From NCBI GenBank assembly GCA_958510825.1, contig OY294046.1:50015794-50079793 (forward strand): a stretch of DNA of 64,000 bases, given 5' to 3'. The position numbers were made by a program, and so were the translations under genes. Below are positions 31,880-42,125 of the stretch, one piece after another. Position 1 is the stretch's first letter; every line of letters begins with the position of its first letter. Origin of the DNA: Brachypterus glaber (taxonomy: Eukaryota; Arthropoda; Insecta; Coleoptera; Kateretidae). Under the pieces are notes generated by a model, which saw only the letters and a list, made by a program, of their open reading frames with translations, searched no databases and had not been told where the DNA came from.

Positions 31880-33294
31880 AATAAGTAAAATGAGGCAAAA
31901 TCTAGCTCAGTAAAAGTTTTATAATTACATATATTATTCAATAGATACTAAAAAATGTAAAGGCAATATATTAATAATATAATAATACATTGTATGTAAA
32001 TTTGTAAACAAATATCGTAAATAATAAATTAAACGTGAAAGTGTCGAATCGGAATTATTTACAATCTCGACGAGGAATATGATTTTATATGAAAAGAAAT
32101 ATCCTTAATTTTATTATTACCAAGACATAATATTGTTATACTATTCACAGCTTATACTCCTAGAAGAGTATTATACGATAATTTTCAAATTTTCCAAATC
32201 CTCAAAAAAAAATAAAATGTAGGTTCAGCGAAAGGCACCAAAACTCAGCTAAAACTATTAGGGCGTTCAACTGTCGAATTTTAGCTGTTTGTTGAGTTTC
32301 GCTGACAGCCAAAGTAAGCGATCGATTCTACCGTTGAGATCAGTTTTTTGTCAAAAAGTTGATATAACCTAAAAAAAATACTAGCTCGTTGTTTCTTCAA
32401 CCGCGATTGGTTAAAAAAACTGCGTCTTGTTGTCGTTTCTTTGCTCTTCCCGTTTTTTTTTACATAAGGTTGGTGAGCTAATTATTGCCATGTTCCTAAT
32501 ATTGTCACCCCTCTTAATATTGCCATGTTCCTAATATTGTCACCCCTCTTAAATGTGTTAATTCGTCTTCTGTGTCATAGATGGCACTGCAAGTATATCT
32601 TTTACATTGAAAAGTTGCCTGTAAATATGATGTCTCTGTATACAGTTGGTAATGGCGTACACAAAGAAGCACTTCGTGTTTCGTGCTTTTCTACTGTAAA
32701 ATTGTGCTGTCTGTCGCAAGCTGGGTAGCATCGATTATTGCGGGGGAAAAACGTAACAAGGTAGGTAAAACATGCACTTTTGTGGCCGATATTGTTTCAC
32801 TCAATAAAGGCGAATAGGGAATTTTTGTGATTCTTGTCTAAGTAGCTGTATTCCTAATATTGCCATGCGAAGTAGTTTACAACCAAAAAATGACAAAAAC
32901 AAAAAACATCAAGAAAAGAAAGTATAGAAGAAATTAGAGAGATGAGAGATGAGAGATGAGATTGTAATCAATACGTACATGAAGAGTGCATGGACGGGTC
33001 CCTAATATTGTCAGTATGCAATCTTTTTTAAAAAGCAATAATTATTAAAATATCAAAGTAACGTCAGTCAATTGTATTTTTGTAAATTATATTTTTATCA
33101 AAATTTTAACTTGACCAGTCTTAAAGAAAGAAAAATAGTTACCAATATCCCACCTTATAAAAAACCGTTCGACGTTCACTCAGCCAAACTTAGCGTAAGT
33201 AATCATTTTGCTGACTTTTGCTAAGCTTTATTGAATGCTTAACTTAATTGAGAAAAATATTGAAAACAACTCAAAAAAAATAAGCAACAAAACT
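31880..33294. other. Unassigned DNA with a recurrent CCTAATATTGTCA word
   Basis: A 35-bp phrase (GCCATGTTCCTAATATTGTC then ACCCCTCTTA) is tandemly duplicated at 32487-32551. The CCTAATATTG(T/C)CA part appears again near 32852 and 33001. A GAGATGA triple repeat lies near 32938. The 67-codon frame at 32525-32728 overlaps the duplication and is not convincing. No host exon is recognised. Confidence 0.45.
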
Positions 33295-33309
33295 TATGGG
33301 GGCGCCACT

Positions 33310-34044
33310 GTCTTCCAAGCTGAGGTATATGCCATACAGGAAGCGGCAAATTGCAGGGAAATAAGGCAGCACCGGGGACACGATATATACATCTGCTCGG
33401 ACAGTCAAGCCGCTCTAAAGGTATTGTGCAATCCCAGCACTAGGTCACTCCTAGTCAGGGAGTGTGCAGAAGCCTTGGAAGAGTTAGCAAGGACCAAAAA
33501 CGTTCAAGTGGTATGGGTACCGGGGCATAGGGGAATTCCCGGAAACGAGAAGGCAGATGAACTTGCAAGACTCGGATCAGGGATGGCCTGCACGGGGCCG
33601 GAACCTATATTGGGTGTTACAAGGAAGCAGGTAAAGACCGCTCTCGATGAGTGGGCTTATACCAAGCTAAAGGAGCAATGGAGGGCGGACGACAGTTGCC
33701 GGCAAGCTAGGGACTTCCTGGTTGGCCCAAGCAAGTCAAAGACCGACTGATTGCTGGAAAAAGGAAGAACTGCAATCAGACAACTTGTAGGGGTCCTCAC
33801 GGGCCACTGCAAGCTAAGGAAGCACCTGGCAACAATGCGGATTCTAGAGAGTCCGCTATGCCCAGAGTGCGGAGAGGATGAAACATCCTCTCATTACTTA
33901 GCCGAGTGTGTCAGATACGACAGGATCAGGTTGCAAGTCTTTGAAACTAAAAGACTCAACCAAGAGGAACTAAGAGATCTCCCCTGGGCCAATATCCTGA
34001 CCTTTATTGAAAGGACGGGCAGGTTCAAGGAGGACTCAAATTAG
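33310..34044 (+). pseudogene. LINE RNase H and C-terminal CCHC segment
   Basis: The frame begins VFQAEVYAIQEAANCR. RNase H catalytic residues are visible: E in QAEVYAI, D in SDSQAAL and the closing VPGHRGIPGNEKADELARLG. The first catalytic aspartate is missing because of the truncation. An in-frame TGA at 33748-33750 breaks the protein after SKSKTD. The same frame then continues for 97 codons with a CX2CX7HX4C motif (CPECGEDETSSHYLAEC), usual near the C-terminus of such LINE proteins, to TAG at 34042-34044. Codons before 33310 belong to the target DNA, so the ATG at 33235 is not the element's own start. It is inactive. Confidence 0.9.
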
Positions 34045-34137
34045 TAAATGGCTGGAATTGCCTGGGGTGACAAAAAGGGTCAGAAATGGCCTAGTTGTCC
34101 GGCTTTGGCCAACACAAAAATTTACTACTACTACTAC
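33310..34137 (+). mobile_element. 5'-truncated LINE insertion (RNase H to 3' tail)
   Basis: The insertion is bounded by TATGGGGGCGCCACT (33295-33309) and TATAGGGGCGCCACT (34138-34152), a 15-bp target duplication with one mismatch. It starts in the middle of an RNase H domain and ends in a 3' UTR of about 80 bp and a TTACTACTACTACTAC tail. Truncation at the 5' side, a short tandem tail and long target duplications are hallmarks of target-primed reverse transcription. An RNase H domain downstream of the RT places the parent in the R1, LOA, I or related clades. Confidence 0.88.
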
Positions 34138-34154
34138 TATAGGGGCGCCACTTT

Positions 34155-34575
34155 TTAAAGTGCGTTTCGAGCTGAAAACAATCATATTTTAGGAAGTATG
34201 TGTATACCATCATAGTTTGGAAAGTTTATATTTTGGGAAGTACATATAAACAGAAAAAAATCAATATACTATTCACTGTGAAAAGTATACTATGGAATGC
34301 GAAGCACTACAAATCTTCACGACTTGTTTTATTATAACCAAGATATAATACTGTTAATTGCATAAAATAACTACCTCATAATTAAATCGTAAAAAATTAA
34401 TCAAACTTTCATTTTAATTACAGAAGTCCTGAGACTTGTCTTTAATTTGATGCACGCATAATCTTTAATTCTGAAATACATGTCAAGATAATGTAGATAA
34501 ACCTATTTACACACCGCGGGAGATCTACATCTCAAAAACGTTCTTGATATATGAAAAACGTTCTTGATGTATCGA
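34155..34575. other. Unassigned AT-rich DNA
   Basis: No gene or repeat boundary is seen apart from a short direct repeat AAAACGTTCTTGAT(A/G)TAT near 34537-34571. Confidence 0.45.
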
Positions 34576-34727
34576 TAGGGGCTGTCCATATATTACGTAA
34601 GGTGTAACGTAACAATATCCAAATTTATACTTTATGATACAGAGTTTCGTGTTATAATTGAGGAGCATTATTTCAAAAGTTAACAAATCCTTAACACGTA
34701 TATTGGATTTTTTAACTTTTGAAATAA

Positions 34728-35345
34728 GGGGCTGTCCATATATTACGTAACGCGCCTGGGGGGGGTCAGAGAAGTTGTTACAGTTTGTGACAGGGGGGAG
34801 GGGGGTCTAGGTAAACGTTACGTAACGGAATTTAATAAATTTAATGTTTATTTCCTAAGCTTGGTAGATGTATTTTTATTTGAAGATAAATTACTATTTA
34901 GTGGCCCATAATTCCCTTTTTCACACAAAAATTGACGAAACTATGCATATTTAAATAATATTGTAATCAGTAAAAAAACTGTTGACATTGATATTAAAAA
35001 AAAATCTTACGGCCCTGTTCTTGCATGATCTTGCCGATGAATCATCGGCGATGACACATTTTCGCGGAATGTGTACTTAAAGAACACTAATTATTGATTA
35101 TAAATATTTTTTTAAAGTTTGAGTGATTTTTTCGTGTAATTTTTTTTTAAGGTTATATTATACTATATTTTAGGTTCATGTTTGTTTTGTGAGAATACAG
35201 TTAAATTTATTGCGAAACAAAAATTTTATATTGTTACGCGTTACACAGGGGGGGGGGTGTTGGTAAATGTGACAGTTTGTTACACAGGGGGGAGGGGGGG
35301 CCAATTTTTATGAAAAATTGCGTTACGTAATATATGGACAGCCCC
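34728..35345. mobile_element. PIF/Harbinger-like element, GGGGCTGTCC family, complete copy
   Basis: GGGGCTGTCCATATATTACG then TAACGC at 34728 faces GCGTTACGTAATATATGGAC then AGCCCC at 35345. TAA flanks both ends (34725-34727 and 35346-35348). G-rich tracts follow both TIRs on the same strand (TTTGTGACAGGGGGGAGGGG on the left and ACACAGGGGGGG on the right). A palindrome GCCGATGAATCATCGGC lies near 35032. It has no transposase. The insertion splits a small palindromic MITE whose halves read TTGAGGAGCATTATTTCAAA and TGCTCCTCAA. Confidence 0.85.
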
Positions 35346-35501
35346 TAATGCTCCTCAATTGCAAAATGCAAGATTTTGTAAATTTATATTTGTTATGTAG
35401 GTATCTAAGGAAACATTTTTATCGCGTCACTTATTAAATTCAATACTAGAAAACTTGCAAAAAACAAAGTATTATTCATTTGTCCACGGAAAAGTCATGT
35501 G

Positions 35502-35895
35502 CAGGGCCGTAGCGAAGAAGATATAGTGGAGGGGGAGAAGGTCGAAAAAACAAATTTTTTAGTCTAAAATTATTTTATTTCCTCGACAAAAAAGTTAATG
35601 GCTCAAAAAAAAAAAACGTTCCCACTACTGGTAAAATTACAACTTTCATATTTTTCCCCATAAAATTTACAACTTTTTCGAATTGTAAGATGCACTACTA
35701 CTAAAATTACAACTTTTTTCCTTCGAAAAAAAAAGTTGATGACTAAAAAAGGAACCGCTTCACTAAGTAGTAGTTGTAGTAGCAGTACTTCGAAAATTAC
35801 AACTTTTATATTTTTAACCCATGAAATTTGCAACTTTTTCAAATTTCAAGGTAGGTGGGAGATGACTCCCCCATCCCCCTATAGCTACGGCCCTG
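35502..35895. mobile_element. hAT-like MITE, 8-bp target duplication
   Basis: CAGGGCCGTAGC at 35502 and GCTACGGCCCTG ending 35895 are exact inverted ends. GTCATGTG flanks the element on both sides (35494-35501, 35896-35903). The 8-bp duplication plus CAGGG ends indicates the hAT superfamily. The interior carries repeated AAAATTACAACTTT words in both directions that give rise to mirrored frames. A one-ended relative lies at 60207-60479. Confidence 0.92.
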
Positions 35896-36085
35896 GTCAT
35901 GTGTTTTTCACGTCAACAAATGGCATTACAGATCTATTTATTTCTTCAATATCTGAAAATTCGCTCAAATCAACGTCCGTTACGTAACATTTTCCCAGAC
36001 CCACAATTTGTGACTCGCAAACTGTGAAATTTTCTGTGACCCCCTCCCCCTCTAGGCGCGTTACGTAATATATGGACAGTACCTA

Positions 36086-36595
36086 AGAAGAAAGACCTCC
36101 ATAATAGTGTTGAAATAGAGTATCAGAAGTAATAGATTTTGAGAGATTTTACCCATTTTTTTACAGGGGAATAAAATTTAAGTTATTTATGTATCTAGTG
36201 TGCGTAATTATGCTTGAGAATGAACGCTTTTTGTTGAGGTATTAGCCGAGATAACCTATTATAGGCATGCCAATAAATGAACCCAAAATAATTTTTCGAT
36301 ACGGAGATATCTTTTGTTTTATATCTCGAAACTATGTTAATTAATTCAACTCCAACGCTCTAATGAGTTGACCAAGTTTTGAGATACAAAAGTTTATAAC
36401 TATTCATAATAATTGATATATCCTTTATCTAACTATTATAGCCCCTATATGCTTTGCATAGTGAAAATTGCTAATGATTATGTCAATTATGATGATTATG
36501 ATACGAAATTATTGATGCCAATCCACATAATATAAAATAGATTTATTTATACCTAGTAGTTTGAAATTGATTGAGTGCGTAATTTAAAAGTATAG
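36086..36595. other. Unassigned DNA
   Basis: AT-rich, with no gene or repeat boundary that I can support. Confidence 0.5.
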
Positions 36596-36805
36596 TTAAT
36601 AGTATATTATTCAATGAGCGTATAATAATTGCTATTAATCAATGAGGGTGAATTTTGGGACACGAGCCTAAAGGCCAGTGACCATACACCCGAATGATTA
36701 ATTGCTATTATACGCGAGTAGAATACTATACTTTATCCATGGTCGTTTTAAATTGTAAATGATTTATTTTTGCAGACCCGTGATTAATAGGCCGTGGATA
36801 AAAGC
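36596..36805 (-). repeat. Reverse copy of the 17.9-kb dispersed repeat
   Basis: AATAGTATATTATTCAATGA, GGGTGAATTTTGGGACAC, TATACGCGAGTAGAATACTA, TACTTTATCCA and CAGACCCGTGATTAATAGGC match the complement of 17900-18275, in the expected reversed order. There is a single unit here, not a tandem pair. Confidence 0.82.
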
Positions 36806-37515
36806 ACATTTCTGGATATTACTACGAGTTAACTAAGTAGGTATTAACCAAGACATGTGAACGTAATCTTGTCAGAAGGATTGTTCGGGTTTCGAGTTAT
36901 GAACTGGTTCTAACCAATAGAGGTTGAATTCTTGTTACCATGTGACTTGAAATAGCCAATAATCAATAGTCCAGAACAGAACAGAGTGAAACTTAATAAT
37001 GATTGCTTACCTGGTAAGAAATATATGTTCAAACTTTAAAGTTCGTAGCTAAAATAGTTCTCGAGTAACCTAACAAAATTTTGTTATGAAAAACCGAGGG
37101 ATTTAATACACGAGGCTATAAAAGTAGGTACATTTTGTTAACCATGACTTAGATATTATTTCTGTCACTACTAGCACTATTTAAGTATTTTTAATCAAAT
37201 ACAAAAAATAATAATAATAGTAAAGCTAGTATTAAAAAAATACCTATTTATAAATAGTAACGTACAAGTTTGTCTCTAAAGTTTATTTAGGTCGTCGACA
37301 CATTTTTTCCAGACTAAACAAGGAAGTTCCATATAGGTAATACAGTTATAACTAGTTATAATGAATAATGAATTATTTTTAAACAATTATACCCAATTAA
37401 ACAGAAATTAGAATTAAGAAATCAAATTCATCAAGCCTTGAAGGTATGTAATGCTTCACATTTTACAGTATACTACTCACAGTGAATAATACATTGCAGT
37501 CTATCCTGTAAACTT
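36806..37515. other. Unassigned DNA
   Basis: Only short microsatellite-like AATAATAATAAT (near 37207) is noted. Confidence 0.45.
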
Positions 37516-37664
37516 TTTCTCTATAATATAAGCGGCTTTGACTGACTGACTGACAGGAATCAACACCCAGCCTAAACACCTTGACCTAGAAACTTGAAAT
37601 TTGGAAAGTTTGTTCCTTTTATGATTTAAGCACCCACTAAGAAGCGATTTTTCGAAATTCAACC

Positions 37665-38400
37665 CTTAAGAGGGTGAAACGGGGGTCGAAAGGTTTTTAA
37701 AAATTGTGCGTATATCACAGACCTTTTAATCTTCATATTTGGCAAAAATGTTCTTTATAGAAATAGAAAAGATAGGTATTTCAGAATTTTTCGAAATTCA
37801 ACCCTTAACCCTTTAGCTGCTGAATTTCTCTACGCTGCTATGTCGCGTGTGCGGCATTTTCCAGCGTGAAACGTACATATACGCCTATAGCAGTGTGAAA
37901 TAAATATTTAAAGTATAAAAAACTTGAAACGCGGAATAATCAACCCTAGAAATAAAAATTACTATTGAGGGTGAAACCAAATCTTGCTAACTTTAGGCAG
38001 ACTCGGACAGTTTTAGGCTGTAAGTAATTTATTTGGGCGCAAGGTATAAATACGCCCGCAGCAGTGGAATGATGTTCCGCTAAAGGGTTATAACGTTAAG
38101 GGGGTGAAACGGAGGTTGAAAGGTATCTCAGAGACCTCTTAATCTAGAATCTTCATATTTGGCAAAAATTTTCTTTATTGAAATCGAAAAGATACGTGTT
38201 TCAGGATTTTTCGAAACTCAACCCTTAAGGGGGTGAACCAGGGGTTGAAAAGTATTTCGGAGACCTCTTACTCTAGAATCTTCATATTTGGCAAAACCTT
38301 TCTTCATCGAAATCGGTAAAGATACATGTTTCAGGATTTTTCGATATTCGATCCCTAAGGGGGTGAAACGGGGATTGAAAGTTTTTTTAATAAGTGTCCG
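37665..38400 (+). repeat. ~120-bp tandem repeat inside the Helitron-like element
   Basis: TTCGAAATTCAACCCTTAAG near 37650, then equivalents at about 37790, 38213 and 38340, are each followed by GGGGGTGAAAC, GG.TTGAAAG and CTTCATATTTGGCAAAA. The gap in periodicity at 37807-38100 is filled by an inserted TTAA-flanked element. Confidence 0.8.
37807..38098. mobile_element. piggyBac-like MITE (TTAA CCCTTTAGC)
   Basis: TTAACCCTTTAGCTGC at 37807 faces CGCTAAAGGGTTATAACGTT near 38080-38097. The host repeat normally reads AACCCTTAAGGGGGTG; here it is opened at its TTAA. Both ends contain GCTGC/GCAGC and GCGT palindromic words. The right side has an extra TTATAACG before the host TTAA, so that boundary is uncertain. 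Confidence 0.6.
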
Positions 38401-38478
38401 TATCTGAGAGACCTAATTTAAGTGTTTAATTAGCCCGTTCGAATAACGGGCTTTAAGGCTATTTCTATATATATATAT

Positions 38479-39653
38479 ACAGGGTGTATTTGAAATAGCG
38501 TAGGAAATTTTAACAGGTGATTCTACATGATAAAATATGACAAAAAGTTTCTATAAACATATGTCTAAAAATGTGTCATAAGGGAGCTACGCCCCTTTGA
38601 AATTGGCTAAAAAAATCGCTTTTTATTTAATAACTCAGGAACCCTTTGAGATATGTTAACGAGGTTTTGCACGTCAACTAATCCTACCAAGGCCCGTTTT
38701 TATGTGTTATTTTCATGTACTTATTTCAACCAGGGGTGTGCGAAACGGGGGGGGCTTATCAGTTTTTTGACCCAAACTTTTTTCTGTGTCACTTTTTTGC
38801 AATTTTATTTTTGAAATATGATTCCACAGGTCAAAATACATAAAAAAGGTACTCCTGTTGTAATACTGTAGGATTAACCGTTTTCGAGAAAAGTTCAATT
38901 GAAGGTGAAATTTCACGGTTCGAGGACGAAAAATTAAATACTAAAATGTCGAAAACCAAAATTTTAATGATGCAATGTTATTCTACAACAAAAACTAAGA
39001 AAAAAGTTTCCATACATGTAGGTCGAAAAAACGCTTTTAAAGCTACCATGGCCCTTTAAAAATGGTGCATATTTAGGAGACCATAGCTCCATTAGGATTA
39101 ATTTTTGGAAGTACCTGTATATAAGGTTTTTTTCTTAGTTTTTAATGTACATTCGCCCTGCATCATTAAAATTTTGGTTTTCAACATTTTAGTATTTAAT
39201 TTTTCGTCCTCGAACCGTGGAATATCACCTTCAAATGAATTTTTCTCGAAAACGGTTAATCCTACAGTATTACAACAAAAGTACCTTTTTTATGTATTTT
39301 GACCTGAGGAATCATATTTCAAAAATAAAATTGCAAAAAAGTTACACAGAAAAAAGTTTGGGACAAAAAACTGATAAGCCCCCCCCGTTTCGCACACCCC
39401 TAGTTGAAATACGTACATGAAAATAACACATAAAAACGGGCCTTGGTAGGATTAGTTGACGTGCAAAACCTCGTTGATATATCTCAAAGGGTTCCTGAGT
39501 TATTAAATAAAAACCGATTTTTTTAGACACTTTCAAAGGGGCGTAGCTCCCTTATGACGCATTTTTAGACATATGTTTATAGGAACTTTTTGTCATATTT
39601 TATGATGTAGAATCATCTGTTAAAATTTCCGAAGCTATTTCAAATACACCGTG
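38479..39653. mobile_element. Foldback element, ~560-bp arms, ACAGGGTGTATTTGAAATAG ends
   Basis: The left arm (38479-39050) is mirrored by the right arm (39110-39653) almost base for base: GTGTATTTGAAATAGC, AGTTTCTATAAACATATGTC, TAAGGGAGCTACGCCCC, TTTTCGAGAAAA. It is inserted in a TATATATAC run, so a TA target is possible. Two pairs of mirrored frames (38713-38916 with 39217-39420, and the 39342-39536 frame) are shadows. It is distantly related to the elements at 42126 and 57430. Confidence 0.9.
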
Positions 39654-39681
39654 TATATATACATATAGGCTTATGTCAAGC

Positions 39682-39752
39682 GAGACGGGTGATGGGCGAC
39701 GGGTCACGGGAGACTGGCGACGGGTGACGGGCGACGGGTGACGGGCGACGGG
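39682..39752 (+). repeat. GACGGGY minisatellite
   Basis: About ten imperfect 7-bp units (GACGGGT, GACGGGC, GACTGGC) make a short G-rich patch just upstream of the Helitron-like 3' end. One strand has many GGG triplets. Confidence 0.9.
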
Positions 39753-39835
39753 ACTTTCTTACTGTTTTGAAGTGAATTTGATGCTTTTTAGTGTCTCGAT
39801 ATCTACGCGGACGAAGTCGCGGGTGTATGCTAGTA

Positions 39836-40430
39836 TGTTATAAAATAATAATATTCTTTCCAAAATACCATTTTTTTAAACCGCTCAAGTGCGGGTTAAT
39901 ACAGTATAAAATATTAAATTTTTCAAATTTTTATCAAAAGTAGGTACTCTTTATTTTTAAATTCAAGATCGCTTTGAGATAACTTTAAATTTGGAACATA
40001 TATTCCTTATTTATTTATCCAAAGTCCCCAGCCGGGATTGGATACTGTCCACAAGACACAAATATTTGTTATAAAATGTAGCAATATTAGCAATTAAAAA
40101 AAAAACATTTTTTTTTTAAGAAAAAATATTTCATTAAAAACAAATACCGCAGAATTTATAATACTCTTCTAACTAGCGCTGTTAATAGTACAAAGGGAAA
40201 TTGCGGTGAGACGCGTACGTCAAGCCATTTTGATTTATTATTACACATTTCATCGGCTTTTGTTTCTGAAATAGGCTTGTCACGAACACCGCGGACAGAC
40301 AGACAGCTTGCCAACCAATATCGTACCATATCCGCTTTTCGTATGCATTATTTATTTACACTAGGGGTTAGCAACCTGTTAGACACAGGGTGTAACTGTT
40401 TTCAAAAAAGTTTTTTTTTTCAGATAACAT
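39836..40430. other. Unassigned DNA
   Basis: No gene is seen. A (GACA)n run lies near 40290 (CGGACAGACAGACAG). Confidence 0.45.
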
Positions 40431-40434
40431 ATTA

Positions 40435-40485
40435 GGGAACGTTCAAGTATTACGTAACGCAAATTTTGATCATTTTAGACGAGAG
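40435..40485 (+). mobile_element. One-ended GGGAACGTTCAAG MITE fragment
   Basis: TTAGGGAACGTTCAAGTATT then ACGTAACGCAAATTTTGATC and ATTTTAGA match one tip of the family at 2771-2919. The opposite tip is missing. Confidence 0.75.
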
Positions 40486-40654
40486 TCCAGTAAATCTTTC
40501 TTTTTTTCTTTTTATTTATTCGTGTGCTGTCCTTTATCTAAAATCCCCTACTTTAGAATCTTGAAGGGGTCATACTTTAAACATGTAACGCAAAATTTGG
40601 CTGTAACACTTCGTAACGCCCGTTACTTTAAAAAAATAACGCCCAAAAACCCCG

Positions 40655-40798
40655 TTAAACCTTTTCCAGCGAATGTCGCGTATATGCGACAGGACTCATT
40701 TAATGAGTTCCGCCGAATGTCACGTATACGCGACAGCTACTCAACATGGCCATCTACAACAAACTATTTTGTTCTTTAATAATAATAAAGAGGGTTAA
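40655..40798. mobile_element. Possible TTAA-type MITE with GTCGCGTATATGCGAC palindrome
   Basis: TTAA occurs at 40655-40658 and 40795-40798. The ends are weakly inverted (ACCTTTTCC against AAAGAGGG). Inside, TGTCGCGTATATGCGACA (40674) and TGTCACGTATACGCGACA (40717) are near-perfect palindromes in tandem. It resembles the other TTAA elements here, but the TIR is poor. Confidence 0.4.
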
Positions 40799-40873
40799 GT
40801 AAAGATGTTCTCGTTTGGTCCCTTAGTATACTGTTTATTTTTTACGCTTTACCTCCTTCCTTTTTACTATTTA

Positions 40874-41525
40874 GGGGCTGCCAATATATTTCGTAACGCG
40901 CCCAGGGGCGGGAGGGGGGGTATAGGTAAACGTTGCGTAACGGAATTTAATAAATTTAATGTTTATTTCCTAAGCTTAGCAGATGTATTTTTATTTCAAC
41001 ATAAATTACTATTTAGTGGCCCATAATTCCCTTTTTCACACATATTTAAATAATTGTAATCAGTAAAACTGTTGACATTAATATTAAAAAAAAATCTTAC
41101 TGCCCTGTTCTTGCTTGATCTTGCCGATGAATCATCGGCGATGATACATTTTCGCGCGGAATGTGTACTTACAGAACACCAATGTGTGTACCTAAGCCAA
41201 TGTCTAACAAACACTGAAGAAACAGAACGATCTGTAATGCCTTTTGTAGACTTGGAAACACACATGACTTGTCCATGGAAAAATAACTAATATTTAGTTT
41301 TTGTATTTTAGTATCCTTTAAGTACATTAAGTGCTATATGTATTATTATAATAAATATGTATCATTTTTACACCGTATTTTTACCCTCTTGCATTATGCG
41401 GAATTCTGTATCAAGATATGTTAGAAAAAAAAATACAAATTTTTATATTGTTACGCGATACACAGGGGGGGGGGTGTTGGTAAATGTGACAGTTTGTTAC
41501 ACAAGTGGGGGGTCAATTTTTCAGT
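40874..41525. mobile_element. GGGGCTG(T)CC family, second copy, right end lost
   Basis: GGGGCTGCCAATATATTTCG, GTTGCGTAACGGAATTTAAT, AGTGGCCCATAATTCCCTTT, GCCGATGAATCATCGGC and TATTGTTACGCGATACACAG follow the order of 34728-35345. It has ~280 bp of unrelated DNA (41167-41445) in the middle and stops near GGTCAATTTTT without the terminal TIR. Frames in it on either strand are not genes. Confidence 0.8.
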
Positions 41526-41599
41526 TTTAACGGGAAAGCAAAATAGTAATGGTTTAAAATAGGTAGTAATACTTTAATAATTATAATTAATGATTGATC

Positions 41600-41700
41600 G
41601 ATTATTTATTTATTTATATAGTTGTAATATATTACAAAGTCATGGAGAGCCCCAAATAAGCTTCATTGCTTGTGCTAGGGGCCCTCCATTAATTTTGACA
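41600..41700 (-). mobile_element. LINE 3' end with GGAGAGCCCC stem (copy 1)
   Basis: On the minus strand: ATTAATGGAGGGCCCCTAGC, then AAGCTTATTTGGGGCTCTCC, then ATGACTTTGTAAT and a (TAAA)n tail toward 41600. The two blocks pair into a stem of about 9 bp. The same pattern recurs at 45.0/46.0, 60.6 and 63.5 kb. It is probably the 3' terminus of one LINE family; sequence to the right (to ~41870) would be its 3' UTR. Confidence 0.6.
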
Positions 41701-41898
41701 AAAAAATATCCAAAAAGTTCAGTTGACAGTACTTAAAATTTTGAATTCTTGAAGCTTGATGCTAATCGTTGCAGCAATCTTCATCTTGTAAATATAAATA
41801 TATGGTTGCACTTCGTTTAACTCGTTTATACGATTTTCTTCAGCTTTTTACGTTTAATTTTGACCAAAATAAAATTCTAAAAGGTTCGACATTGACAT

Positions 41899-41930
<32 letters not shown>

Positions 41931-42005
41931 TTAAACTTAACAGGCAAAGCCCAATTACAAAGTTTATAAAATAAGCAATACAAAAGAAGAGAAGTAATAT
42001 AAATT
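41899..42005 (-). mobile_element. Retroposon 3' end with (AAAT)n tail
   Basis: Ten or so TTTA units at 41899-41933 are followed by AAACTTAACAGGCAAAGCCC. On the minus strand that is GGGCTTTGCCTGTTAAGTTT plus tail. The layout is that of a LINE or SINE 3' end whose body extends right. No coding sequence is seen. Confidence 0.5.
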
Positions 42006-42125
42006 TAAAAAAGTGTTATGATAATTATTTTTTTAACTATACTTAATTACTAAAGTATAGTTATATTATGTCAATATATAATTATAATTATATTATAATC
42101 GATCTTAATATTTTATATGATTATA

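Larger units (their letters stand above)
34578..36082. mobile_element. Outer, disrupted GGGGCTGTCC-type element
   Basis: A left end GGGGCTGTCCATATATTACG (34578) and a right end CGTTACGTAATATATGGACA then GTACC (36058-36083) could be the two tips of one old element. Between them lie a small palindrome (34656-34727 plus 35346-35361), a complete element of the same family (34728-35345) and a hAT-like MITE (35502-35895). The pairing of the outer tips is inference. Confidence 0.45.
37519..39834 (+). mobile_element. Helitron-like non-autonomous element carrying two insertions
   Basis: The 3' end reads CTACGCGGACGAAGTCGCGG then GTGTATGCTAGT (ends 39834): a GC hairpin (GCG.GAC/GTC.CGC) about 10 bp upstream of CTAGT, the Helitron terminal pattern seen widely in insects. 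The 5' part (from about 37519) has (GACT)n and ACTTGAAATTTGG, then a ~120-bp repeat (AACCCTTAAGGGGGTGAAAC, CTTCATATTTGGCAAAA, TTTCAGGATTTTTCGA) three to four times. A TTAA-type MITE (37811-38083) and a foldback element (38479-39653) interrupt it. Rep/helicase sequence is absent. The 5' end is inferred. Confidence 0.62.

Noticed and set aside
33235..33309. N-terminal 25 codons and ATG of the RNase H frame
   Set aside because: The 15-bp target duplication places this stretch outside the inserted LINE.
38713..39536. Pair of similar proteins on opposite strands
   Set aside because: They are mirror translations of the two arms of a foldback element.
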